Source: Candidatus Nitrosopumilus sp. (GTDB lineage Archaea; Thermoproteota; Nitrososphaeria; Nitrososphaerales; Nitrosopumilaceae). From it: a stretch of DNA of 9,786 nucleotides. Below, in pieces: positions 1 through 4,790 of the stretch. The DNA lies in NCBI GenBank assembly GCA_029864805.1, contig JAOTSS010000065.1, forward strand, positions 1-9,786. The letters run 5' to 3'. Below the pieces are notes generated by a model. The model was given only the letters and a program-made list of their open reading frames with translations. It was not told the origin of the DNA and made no database searches. Both the position numbers and the translations under genes were made by a program. Each line of letters starts with the position of its first letter. The stretch's first letter is position 1.

Positions 1-56
1 TGACCCACAGGAGCATCCAATATTCTGTTTATCAGAACTTCAGAAGATATATTCAT
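1..56 (-). CDS. 5' end of an unidentified gene
   Basis: An open frame begins with ATG at 56-54 and runs off the left edge with 18 complete codons (MNISSEVLINRILDAPVG...). It starts 24 nt downstream of the stop of the UbiA-like gene on the same strand, so the two are probably co-transcribed. There is no strong Shine-Dalgarno sequence in the gap. The visible residues do not identify a family. The short same-strand spacing is the main support for a real gene. Confidence 0.5.
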   Translation of the reverse strand, partial: MNISSEVLINRILDAPVG

Positions 57-80
57 ACAATACTTTTCTCTTTTAATGAA

Positions 81-767
81 TTAAAGGTACCTTAAAGCAA
101 AAAAGAAAATTGTTCCAAATATTACGACAAAACTAACAATCTTGAGAATTATTTCTTTTTTGTAATATTTTTCATAATTTGCATTTTGTCGTTTTAGATC
201 TTTGTACTTTCTAGATGTGGTTATCAATACATAACTTGCAAAACCAGCTATTGCAGCAAATATCACAGTTTCAACAGATATTGAATTTGATTGAATTGCA
301 GATCCTGCAAAAACAGGTAAAATTCCCCATGAAATAATAAACGATGCATTATTATGAAATTTACCACGAAATAACTCAAGATTGTATGCTAAAAGGAAAA
401 ATCCTTCAGCAATTCCTATTGGAAATAATAACCAAGAATCCAAAAATGCGTAGTATAATCCAATAGAAAAAGATAGAGTTAAGGAAATTATTGATACTAA
501 CCAAAGTTTTGTACGTGATATATTGCCCCAAGGTTTATTCTTACTTCCCAACGCATCAAGGCAATGTGCGGATATCCCTACTGCTAAAAAATACAGCAGA
601 CAAATGGATACTAGTCTATCAAGGCTAAATTCTACTGAAAAGGAACCCCATACGGCAAAGGACACCACCATTCCAGTATAAGGTAAAAACAATATTCCCA
701 TAGACAATCTAAAATTTCTAGAACCAAATTTTGGAACAAACCATTCAGATAATCTATCGCTATGCAT
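81..767 (-). CDS. UbiA-like polytopic membrane protein with degenerate Asp motif
   Basis: A 228-aa integral membrane protein with about seven hydrophobic segments (near residues 22-40, 52-70, 88-108, 113-133, 141-158, 165-185 and 205-227). Segment order and the loop motifs resemble the UbiA prenyltransferase superfamily, which transfers isoprenoid chains to aromatic or other acceptors in the membrane. The second cytoplasmic-side loop (AHCLDALGSKNKPWG, residues 67-81) sits where UbiA enzymes carry NDxxDxxxD, and YNLELFRGKFHN (128-139) sits where they usually have a Tyr/Lys-Arg stretch. Only Asp71 of the first Asp-rich motif is kept, so catalysis by the standard Mg-diphosphate mechanism is doubtful. 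The start is the ATG at 767, preceded by an A/T-rich leader without a Shine-Dalgarno sequence, as in leaderless archaeal mRNAs. It could instead be an unrelated multi-pass protein. Membership in the superfamily is inference; the membrane topology is clear. Confidence 0.65.
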   Translation of the reverse strand: MHSDRLSEWFVPKFGSRNFRLSMGILFLPYTGMVVSFAVWGSFSVEFSLDRLVSICLLYFLAVGISAHCLDALGSKNKPWGNISRTKLWLVSIISLTLSFSIGLYYAFLDSWLLFPIGIAEGFFLLAYNLELFRGKFHNNASFIISWGILPVFAGSAIQSNSISVETVIFAAIAGFASYVLITTSRKYKDLKRQNANYEKYYKKEIILKIVSFVVIFGTIFFFALRYL

Positions 768-803
768 TATTTTTTAATAGCAATCTTGCATTAAATGATT
801 TAA

Positions 804-816
804 ATCAAAATTTGAT
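804..816. promoter_or_regulatory. 13-bp palindrome ATCAAAATTTGAT upstream of the UbiA-like gene
   Basis: ATCAAA-A-TTTGAT is a perfect 6-1-6 inverted repeat, 37-49 bp upstream of the ATG of the UbiA-like gene. It adjoins a TATA-like stretch (minus-strand ATTTAAATC) and lies just past the stop of the Cys-rich mini-gene at 830. Its position fits an operator overlapping or abutting the promoter. The same half-sites recur as ATATCAAA/TTTGATAT at 1102-1134. In AT-rich DNA a palindrome of this size can arise by chance. Confidence 0.35.
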
Positions 817-829
817 ATGTCCTTAAAAT

Positions 830-943
830 TTATCTAATTAATCTATAAATTATTCTACATAGATCTGCTCTGCATACGCTGCAAATGTTCCCAAAATCCA
901 ATCTTTTGCAGCCACACATACAAGTACATTCTTGGAGTTCCAT
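830..943 (-). CDS. 37-aa Cys-rich (zinc-binding) micro-protein
   Basis: ATG at 943 gives 37 codons ending in TAA at 832-830. The product has seven cysteines arranged C6-x-C8-x-C10-x-C12 and C21-x2-C24, then C29 (ECTCMCGCKRLDFG, then ICSVCRADLC), followed by a short Arg/Ile-rich tail. The spacing is typical of a small zinc ribbon or metal-binding knuckle, and a chance ORF would rarely hold it. A strong Shine-Dalgarno match GAGGTGA overlaps the stop of the preceding 36-aa gene and lies 6 nt before this ATG, so the two are translated as one operon. No family name can be assigned. A role as a Zn- or Fe-binding accessory to the membrane peptide is inference. Confidence 0.7.
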   Translation of the reverse strand: MELQECTCMCGCKRLDFGNICSVCRADLCRIIYRLIR

Positions 944-954
944 CTGAATTCACC

Positions 955-1065
955 TCAGTCAAGTGGTTCAGGATGCCCTTTTCCACGAAGTGAAAATAAC
1001 ACTATTGCCAATGTAATTGCAACTCCAATTGCAGCCCCATATGCCGCGATTCCAGCTTCTGCCAT
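955..1065 (-). CDS. 36-aa single-pass membrane micro-protein
   Basis: ATG at 1065 opens a 36-codon gene ending in TGA at 957-955. Residues 5-26 are one hydrophobic Ala/Gly/Ile/Val-rich helix (AGIAAYGAAIGVAITLAIVLF), followed by SLRGKGHPEPLD, a short basic then Pro-rich tail. This is the layout of small accessory subunits of respiratory or transport membrane complexes, but no particular complex can be named. A TATA-like minus-strand TTTATTG lies at 1094-1088, about 26 nt upstream, consistent with a nearly leaderless transcript. The downstream neighbour, 11 nt away, is a Cys-rich micro-protein with its own Shine-Dalgarno sequence, so this is a two-gene operon. Confidence 0.65.
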   Translation of the reverse strand: MAEAGIAAYGAAIGVAITLAIVLFSLRGKGHPEPLD

Positions 1066-1101
1066 GAAACACTTACCACAAAATTAACAATAAACGTGAT
1101 G

Positions 1102-1134
1102 ATATCAAAATGAAAAATTTGTTTAATTTGATAT
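1102..1134. repeat. 8-bp inverted repeat ATATCAAA...TTTGATAT
   Basis: ATATCAAA (1102-1109) and TTTGATAT (1127-1134) are perfect inverted copies separated by 17 bp. They lie upstream of the minus-strand 36-aa gene, beyond its TATA-like box, and upstream of the plus-strand zinc-ribbon ORF at 1206. That suits a regulator site shared by divergent promoters. The half-site matches the palindrome at 804-816. A weak RNA hairpin is the alternative; there is no GC-rich stem. Confidence 0.4.
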
Positions 1135-1205
1135 TGTAAAACCTGCCAAGTTTTCATTATCGTGATGTTGTACTTTATTGAGGATGTGACCACACTGATT
1201 TCAGA

Positions 1206-1364
1206 TTGAACATCTATGACACAAAACAACTTTCATGTGCAATATGTAAACAAGTAATTGGTGAAGTTGATTATGATGCGGAAATTATTCGTCCAAAGTG
1301 TGGTCAGTGCTCAAATCCCACTCCCCATGTTAATGACAAAATACCATACTTGATTCCTCACTAG
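1206..1364 (+). CDS. 52-aa zinc-ribbon micro-protein, TTG start or 5' frameshift
   Basis: From TTG at 1206 the frame encodes 52 residues to TAG at 1362-1364. It carries C11-x2-C14 (SCAICKQVIGEVDYD) and C32-x2-C35 (PKCGQCSNP), the two knuckles of a classical zinc ribbon with a 17-residue linker. There is no in-frame ATG. A TATA-like CTTTATTG at 1173-1180 lies about 29 nt upstream of the TTG, which supports TTG as the start. Alternatively, the ATG at 1165 in another frame (MLYFIE...) would join this frame if two bases near 1182 were removed, giving an N-terminus continuing into CDHTDFRL; that would make it a frameshifted pseudogene. A run of eight T at 1413-1420 may terminate the transcript. 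The function is unknown; such proteins usually bind Zn and contact nucleic acids or proteins. Confidence 0.5.
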   Translation: MNIYDTKQLSCAICKQVIGEVDYDAEIIRPKCGQCSNPTPHVNDKIPYLIPH

Positions 1365-1412
1365 TCTCAAAACCATGTTCATGATTCACATAAAGCAATT
1401 TTCAAGTGTTTG

Positions 1413-1420
1413 TTTTTTTT
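1413..1420 (+). terminator. Oligo-T terminator after the zinc-ribbon ORF
   Basis: Eight consecutive T residues lie about 50 bp after the stop of the zinc-ribbon ORF and upstream of the next promoter at 1462. Archaeal RNA polymerase terminates at such oligo-T tracts without a hairpin. Confidence 0.4.
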
Positions 1421-1461
1421 AGTTAATAATTAAATAATTTTGAATAGATTTTATCATTTAC

Positions 1462-1469
1462 TTAAATAT
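1462..1469 (+). promoter_or_regulatory. TATA box TTAAATAT of the RAM-only gene
   Basis: TTAAATAT is centred about 25 nt upstream of the ATT at 1490. The Lrp gene (start 3139, minus strand) has the same box, and in both the distance from the C of CTTAAATATTT to the first base of the start codon is exactly 29 nt. This predicts a leaderless transcript whose first codon is ATT. Confidence 0.55.
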
Positions 1470-1489
1470 TTTTTTAACATATTTGTTTT

Positions 1490-1741
1490 ATTGAAACTGC
1501 CTATGTTTTAGTAAGTTGTGATCTTGGTTTTGAAGTAGACATAATTCAAGAACTAAAGTCCATAGATTCAGTTATGGAAGTCCAAGGGGTATATGGTGCA
1601 TATGACATAATTGCAAAAATAGAGAATCCAAACAGAGAGAAACTCCGAGAAATCATTATTTCAAATATCCGAAAATTAAAACATGTTCGCTCAACTCTTA
1701 CTTTGATGGGAATTTCAGGACAAGCATGGAGAGAAAATTAA
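1490..1741 (+). CDS. Stand-alone Lrp/AsnC sensor (RAM) domain protein with ATT start
   Basis: This frame encodes 83 residues beginning I/M-ETAYVLVSCDLGFEVDI and continuing through GVYGAYDIIAKIE (about 35-47) and IRKLKHVRSTLTLMGISGQ (about 60-78). It is a clear paralogue of the proteins at 4542 and 4791 in this window: the same VLxxC(D/E)LG strand, the same Y/F-G-x-YDI turn, and the same RST/SxxLM ending. This is the alpha/beta ligand-sensing domain of Lrp/AsnC regulators without the helix-turn-helix; such proteins form dimers and higher oligomers that bind amino acids. The frame has no ATG, GTG or TTG between the upstream stop at about 1475 and the conserved domain. The residue matching Met1 of the paralogues is an ATT codon, and the TATA box is correctly placed for it. 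It is either a rare AUU-initiated gene or a recently start-mutated pseudogene; the rest of the frame is intact. Confidence 0.7.
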   Translation: METAYVLVSCDLGFEVDIIQELKSIDSVMEVQGVYGAYDIIAKIENPNREKLREIIISNIRKLKHVRSTLTLMGISGQAWREN

Positions 1742-1762
1742 TTGTTAACTAATGAAAAGTGT

Positions 1763-1888
1763 TTATCTAGACGGCCTGAACATAAACATGCTCTTGTCGC
1801 ATTGTGGACATATTGCAGATTGAGTACTATCGTTTAGTAGTAGTGTCAAAGAGCACTCTATACATTTCCATAATTGCATTATGTCCAT
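1763..1888 (-). CDS. 41-aa zinc-ribbon micro-protein
   Basis: ATG at 1888 (or the in-frame ATG three codons later) opens a 41-codon gene ending in TAA at 1765-1763. It encodes WKCIECSLTLLL (C9-x2-C12) and ICPQCDKSMF (C27-x2-C30), a complete four-Cys zinc ribbon with a 14-residue linker. The motif is too regular for a random frame. It converges with the RAM-only gene at 1490-1741, with 21 bp between the two stops. Upstream DNA on this strand is AT-rich with TATA-like stretches near 1911-1917. No family can be named; a small Zn-binding adaptor is the most that can be said. Confidence 0.6.
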   Translation of the reverse strand: MDIMQLWKCIECSLTLLLNDSTQSAICPQCDKSMFMFRPSR

Positions 1889-2053
1889 AATTGATGAACA
1901 TGATACATTAGATTATCTGTACCATAATTAAAAAAATATTTAGAAATTCTTGATTGTCTGAACGGTTTACTATGTGTTCTTTCCGTGTAGTATGAATATC
2001 GATACGTCTGTCACAGGACATAAAAAAATAATGTCAGGGCTAACTAAGAAAAG

Positions 2054-2213
2054 TTAATCATGACAATTACATTTGCAACCTGAATTTGTGACATGGTATG
2101 GAATGCAATCAGGACACGGAAGGTATTTTGACCAGTTGGAAATTCATTAGAACACCACTTGTGTCTTTCGCGTGGCTTGAATTAACAAACTCATAAGCTT
2201 CATTCCAATTCAT
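2054..2213 (-). pseudogene. Cys-rich micro-gene split between two frames
   Basis: Two overlapping minus-strand frames look like halves of one gene. The first starts at ATG 2213 (MNWNEAYEFVNSSHAKDTSG...) and ends at TGA 2111-2109 after 34 residues. The second is open from 2143 to TAA 2056-2054 without a usable start and encodes WSKYLPCPDCIPYHV then SGCKCNCHD: CPDC followed by C-x-C-x-C-H, a metal-binding pattern like the intact Cys-rich genes nearby. Joining them near 2118-2140 would give a protein of about 53 residues. A TATA-like box at 2246-2240 is about 30 nt upstream of the ATG, so the gene is placed for transcription. A frameshift mutation, a sequencing error, programmed shifting or two unrelated ORFs are all possible; a decayed or shifted single gene is the simplest reading. 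Confidence 0.4.
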
Positions 2214-2239
2214 GAAATACACGTATTGTTTTTAATTTG

Positions 2240-2246
2240 ATTTAAA
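2240..2246 (-). promoter_or_regulatory. TATA box for the split Cys-rich micro-gene
   Basis: Minus-strand TTTAAAT is centred about 30 nt upstream of the ATG at 2213 and 21 nt upstream of an in-frame GTG at 2222. Its position suits an archaeal TBP site for a short-leader or leaderless mRNA. Confidence 0.35.
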
Positions 2247-2338
2247 CTTGTTTGTTGTTTTAAAATAATTTGGATAAATGTCCAGAAATCAAAACATCGA
2301 TAATAAATCACATAATTTCCCATATGTAGCGAGTTGAA

Positions 2339-2629
2339 TTGTTGTGGTTCTGGTTTGAGATTGGATTTGGATTGTTGATAATAATGACGTTATTAGGTCT
2401 TGCAATAAAATCCTCAAAAGAAAAAGATGCAATTACGAATGATGACGAAATAGCTCTAAACAAAGCAAAGCAGGAACTCGAGAACTATGACCATTATGAA
2501 ATTGAATCAATAGAATCACTTGGCAAAAACACCACAGTAATTGCCAATACAGGATCTTTGGAAATTTCCATAGACATTGATAACAAGACTGGGAAAACAC
2601 TCAGCAAAGAAAAGATTGCAAGACAATGA
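2339..2629 (+). CDS. Membrane-anchored PepSY-like small protein
   Basis: A 96-aa protein starting at TTG 2339 or 2342; an in-frame stop at 2327-2329 rules out an earlier start and there is no ATG near the N-terminus. Residues 2-23 (LWFWFEIGFGLLIIMTLLGL) are one transmembrane helix. The soluble part has a helix (about 36-50, ALNKAKQELENYDHY) and then a beta-rich stretch ending IDIDNKTGKTLSKEKI (77-93). A helix followed by strands and a 'D-x-K/T-G-K' hairpin is typical of PepSY-type domains, which often inhibit peptidases or sense the cell surface; this assignment is inference from the pattern. A TATA-like ATAATAAAT lies near 2300-2308. The gene converges with the Lrp gene, 66 bp between stops, so they share no promoter. 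Confidence 0.7.
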   Translation: MLWFWFEIGFGLLIIMTLLGLAIKSSKEKDAITNDDEIALNKAKQELENYDHYEIESIESLGKNTTVIANTGSLEISIDIDNKTGKTLSKEKIARQ

Positions 2630-2695
2630 CAAAACTATAAGCTATTTGATAATTTGTACAATGAAATTAAAACTTGATAAAATCTTTTGAATTAT

Positions 2696-3139
2696 TCATA
2701 ATAGTCTGAAATCTTCTTTTATTGTGTTAAGTGCAATATGTGTTACCGTATTTTCAACATTTGGGATGGCAGAGAGTTTTTTTACAAAACTACTAAGCAA
2801 ATCCCTGCTTTTGAATTTTCCCACTAGTAAGATATCTGCATGACCTGTTATGTCATAAACGGCACAAACGTTTTCATTTCTGGCAATCTCGTGTTCTATT
2901 TCAAGCATTTTTCCTTTCGTTGTTGTAACTTCAATTATTGCAGTAATGTCATAACCTAAAATTTCATGATCAAGGCGTGCAGAGTATCCCTGAATGATCT
3001 TTTTTTCCTCTAGCTTTCGCAATCTAGAAATCATGGTTACCGTTGAAATTCCGAGTTTGTGCGCTAACTGTCTTGAGGATTGTCTTGCATCCACAAGCAA
3101 ATGTTTTAGAATTTTTGTGTTTGTTTCATCCAAATCCAT
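2696..3139 (-). CDS. Lrp/AsnC family transcriptional regulator
   Basis: A 147-aa protein of normal family length. Residues 1-52 form the N-terminal winged helix-turn-helix (LDETNTKILKHLLVDARQSS, then LAHKLGISTVTMISRLRKLE as the recognition region), and residues 65-147 form the RAM sensor domain with the usual VYDITGHADILL turn (94-105). Members bind DNA as dimers or octamers and respond to amino acids, controlling nitrogen and amino-acid metabolism. The start is ATG 3139, where TTAAATAT (3167-3160) centred about 25 nt upstream predicts a leaderless mRNA. A TTACTT/AAGTAA palindrome between TATA box and ATG suggests autoregulation. The three RAM-only genes in this window are its likely partners, since RAM domains can co-assemble. 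The divergent neighbour at 3245 is a candidate target. The effector is unknown. Confidence 0.93.
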   Translation of the reverse strand: MDLDETNTKILKHLLVDARQSSRQLAHKLGISTVTMISRLRKLEEKKIIQGYSARLDHEILGYDITAIIEVTTTKGKMLEIEHEIARNENVCAVYDITGHADILLVGKFKSRDLLSSFVKKLSAIPNVENTVTHIALNTIKEDFRLL

Positions 3140-3140
3140 G

Positions 3141-3155
3141 TTACTTGTTAAGTAA
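3141..3155. promoter_or_regulatory. Palindromic operator TTACTT-GTT-AAGTAA at the Lrp gene start
   Basis: A perfect 6-3-6 inverted repeat immediately upstream of the Lrp ATG (3139) and downstream of its TATA box, overlapping the expected transcription start. 15-bp palindromes of this kind are the usual Lrp/AsnC target, and many family members repress themselves from this position. The palindrome is seen directly; autoregulation is inference. Confidence 0.6.
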
Positions 3156-3159
3156 ATAA

Positions 3160-3167
3160 ATATTTAA
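3160..3167 (-). promoter_or_regulatory. TATA box TTAAATAT of the Lrp gene
   Basis: TTAAATAT on the minus strand, centred about 25 nt upstream of the ATG at 3139, so transcription should start at or next to the start codon. It is the same box with the same spacing as at the RAM-only gene at 1490. Confidence 0.6.
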
Positions 3168-3214
3168 GAATATTGTATGAATCTTTATGAATGTAAAGTA
3201 TTTTTATAATCGAC

Positions 3215-3221
3215 ATTATAT
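3215..3221 (+). promoter_or_regulatory. TATA box of the 239-aa hypothetical gene
   Basis: ATTATAT is centred about 27 nt upstream of ATG 3245, giving a leaderless transcript. A second candidate, TTTATAAT at 3203-3210, would start RNA about 12 nt further upstream. Confidence 0.4.
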
Positions 3222-3244
3222 TCATCTAATTGCATTAAAAATTG

Positions 3245-3964
3245 ATGACTTTATTGTTGATGACTGATCCAGTGTTGGAAAAAATTCAGAGACATTTTGA
3301 AAGTTTGGGATTAAAATCATCAATAGTTGATGAAAAACTAGATTTTGAGCTAGACTACAAAGACGTGCATTTCATGGATGGAAAAAATGGAATGGGTACT
3401 GCAGGCTCATTGAAACTGGAGGATTCCCCTATGGATTATCTGCATATCATCAAGAAGCAAGTGTATGCAAAATGTGATTTTGCCGTGGGCGGTCATGTCG
3501 GAATGGGGGTTCACATTCATTCTTGGTATAAGATGCGATTCTTTCTTTCATTTCCAAAATCAATAAAATTGGGACCGTTTGATATGGGAACGCTTACAAC
3601 AATTAAAAAAGGATTATTGCACTCAGAGGTTGAAAGTTTCGCCTGGAACGGTTATCAGAAACTAACTACCTTGCCACCGGGATTGGTACGAGACAATGTC
3701 GCTGATGCATTGTATTCAGATCAAAGATTGAAACAATTAATGATGAAATGTTTACTAAAAGAAAGAACGATTATTGTCTCCAGATACTCTCCAACAATTC
3801 CTGAGGAAGTTACAGTGAAACCCACAAACTCTAAAATCAAAATAGAATCAGCATGGAAACTCCAAAAGGACATGCTCATAGATAAAGATACTTTAGACAT
3901 GTATGAAACACTTGCAAGAATTGTGAAGTCTGCAGTAAACACTCTAAAGTATCATTTAAAATAA
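3245..3964 (+). CDS. Conserved-looking hypothetical protein, 239 aa
   Basis: A soluble protein with no signal peptide or transmembrane helix, starting at ATG 3245 (a TTG at 3242 and ATGs downstream are alternatives; the TATA box at 3215-3221 favours 3245). I do not recognise the family. Visible features are a central Gly/His-rich stretch FAVGGHVGMGVHIHSWYKM (about residues 79-97), a following Phe-rich beta segment, LPPGLVRDNVADALYSD (about 143-159), a hydrophobic strand RTIIVSRYSP (about 174-183), and a C-terminal helical region likely able to pair (about 203-239). The HVGMGVHIHSW block could hold a metal or ligand, but that is a guess. It diverges from the Lrp gene across a 105-bp promoter region with a shared operator, so Lrp regulation is plausible. 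A 17-codon ORF overlaps its stop codon. Confidence 0.8.
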   Translation: MTLLLMTDPVLEKIQRHFESLGLKSSIVDEKLDFELDYKDVHFMDGKNGMGTAGSLKLEDSPMDYLHIIKKQVYAKCDFAVGGHVGMGVHIHSWYKMRFFLSFPKSIKLGPFDMGTLTTIKKGLLHSEVESFAWNGYQKLTTLPPGLVRDNVADALYSDQRLKQLMMKCLLKERTIIVSRYSPTIPEEVTVKPTNSKIKIESAWKLQKDMLIDKDTLDMYETLARIVKSAVNTLKYHLK

Positions 3965-4017
3965 TGCCTCAAACATTGGATAAAATTTTAGACGTAATTA
4001 ATTTAAGAATAAAATAA
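3964..4017 (+). CDS. Possible 17-aa peptide overlapping the preceding stop
   Basis: The stop TAA of the 239-aa gene overlaps an ATG (TAATG), which opens MPQTLDKILDVINLRIK before TAA. The peptide reads as an amphipathic helix (hydrophobic residues at 4, 5, 8, 9, 11, 12, 14, 16). A stop-start overlap of this kind permits translational coupling. It is short enough to be chance. Confidence 0.3.
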   Translation: MPQTLDKILDVINLRIK

Positions 4018-4085
4018 ATGTCAAGATAAAATCTAGTTTGAACTCATTTCTGTAATGCTTGGTATTACATAATATACATCAAAAG

Positions 4086-4092
4086 TTTTTTT
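4086..4092 (+). terminator. Oligo-T terminator downstream of the 239-aa gene
   Basis: Seven T residues about 120 bp after the stop of the 239-aa gene; another eight-T tract follows at 4148-4155. Both suit archaeal oligo-T termination of the plus-strand unit. The rest of 4018-4213 is AT-rich and shows no convincing frame on either strand. Confidence 0.35.
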
Positions 4093-4213
4093 ATTGTGCA
4101 TTAACAACTGACTATATTTATTAGAAGTAATTCAATTTATCTAGTAATTTTTTTTAGCACGAAAGTAAAATTATCAAAATGCATTTTTTGTGAAATTTTA
4201 ATTTTATAGTAAA

Positions 4214-4360
4214 TTAATAATCCAAGGGATGCCAATGAATTTGCATCAACTCACATTTACAATTCTCCCTTTTGCCGCATTTAGGACAATTACAATCACA
4301 AAGTAACAGGGATGATTCACATCCTGTACATTTTGTATATTCAGCATAATCTTCTTTCAT
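4214..4360 (-). CDS. 48-aa Cys-rich metal-binding micro-protein
   Basis: ATG at 4360 opens 48 codons ending in TAA at 4216-4214. The product begins MKEDYAEYTKCTGCESS (C11-x2-C14), then LLLCDCNCPKCGKRENCKCE with Cys at 21, 23, 25, 28, 34 and 36, and ends with two histidines in MQIHWHPLDY (42 and 44). Eight Cys and two His in 48 residues is enough for two zinc sites. The C-x-C-x-C pattern recalls the micro-proteins at 830 and 2054, suggesting a related or functionally similar set. It stands alone, divergent from the RAM operon at 4516, with TATA-like AT-rich DNA upstream (4372-4397). No family is recognised; metal binding is a strong inference, the role unknown. Confidence 0.65.
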   Translation of the reverse strand: MKEDYAEYTKCTGCESSLLLCDCNCPKCGKRENCKCELMQIHWHPLDY

Positions 4361-4515
4361 CTTTCTTCAAGTATAATTATATCAAACTAGAAATTAAAGA
4401 GACCAATCATTTTTATTAAAATTCATTTGAATTTTCATATATTTATTTAAAATTTGTAACTAATTTCTCTGAATTCACTAAAATATGATTTTCTCTAAGA
4501 TATGCTGAGACAATA

Positions 4516-4545
4516 ATGATTAAAGAGGTTTTGATGATATTGTGA
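4516..4545 (+). other. Nine-codon leader ORF overlapping the RAM gene start
   Basis: ATG 4516 opens MIKEVLMIL with TGA at 4543-4545, overlapping the GTG start of the RAM gene as GTGA. A Shine-Dalgarno-like GAGGT (4525-4529) lies inside it, 4 nt before an internal ATG (4534) that reaches the same stop in four codons and 12 nt before the GTG. TATA-like AAAATATG (4480-4487) would start RNA just upstream. Translation reinitiating at the overlap is plausible but unproven. Confidence 0.35.
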
Positions 4546-4781
4546 AAAAGGCATTTGTGCTGATTAGCTGTGATTTAGGAAAAGAAGAAGACACCCTCAT
4601 TGCATTAAGAACCATGAATCAGATAAAAGAAGCTCATGGTACCTGGGGGGCTTATGACATTGTAGCAGAAGTAAATTCAAGTGATGCTGAATCATTGCGT
4701 GAAACCATAACTTGGAAAATTCGTAAGTTGCCATCAATTAGGTCTTCCCTTTGCCTCATGGCAGTAGAGGGACAACACTAG
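4542..4781 (+). CDS. Stand-alone Lrp/AsnC sensor (RAM) domain protein
   Basis: A 79-aa protein starting at GTG 4542 (MKKAFVLISCDLGKEEDTL). It is the ligand-sensing beta-alpha-beta domain of Lrp/AsnC regulators with no DNA-binding part. Conserved features are the first strand VLISCDLG (6-13), the HGTWGAYDIVAEV turn and strand (about 32-44) that forms the effector pocket between subunits, and IRKLPSIRSSLCLMAVEGQ near the end (about 60-78). RAM-only proteins form rings or dimers and bind amino acids; they may also mix with full Lrp proteins. It is the first gene of an operon with a close paralogue 9 bp downstream. It differs from that paralogue at many pocket-side positions (GTWGAYD versus GVFGTYD), so the two may bind different ligands or form a hetero-oligomer. 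Confidence 0.9.
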   Translation: MKKAFVLISCDLGKEEDTLIALRTMNQIKEAHGTWGAYDIVAEVNSSDAESLRETITWKIRKLPSIRSSLCLMAVEGQH

Positions 4782-4790
4782 GAGAATAAT

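Noticed and set aside
1002..1229. 75-codon minus-strand frame
   Set aside because: It overlaps the 36-aa gene, its promoter and the zinc-ribbon upstream region in another frame, and its translation is featureless.
1752..1823. 23-codon plus-strand ORF
   Set aside because: Antisense to the better-supported zinc ribbon at 1763-1888, with no supporting signal.
1992..2057. 21-codon plus-strand ORF MNIDTSVTGHKKIMSGLTKK...
   Set aside because: Composition is plausible for a basic peptide, but there is no clear promoter, ribosome-binding site or motif.
3721..3942. 73-codon minus-strand frame
   Set aside because: Entirely antisense within the 239-aa gene, Ser/Phe-rich as expected of an antisense frame.
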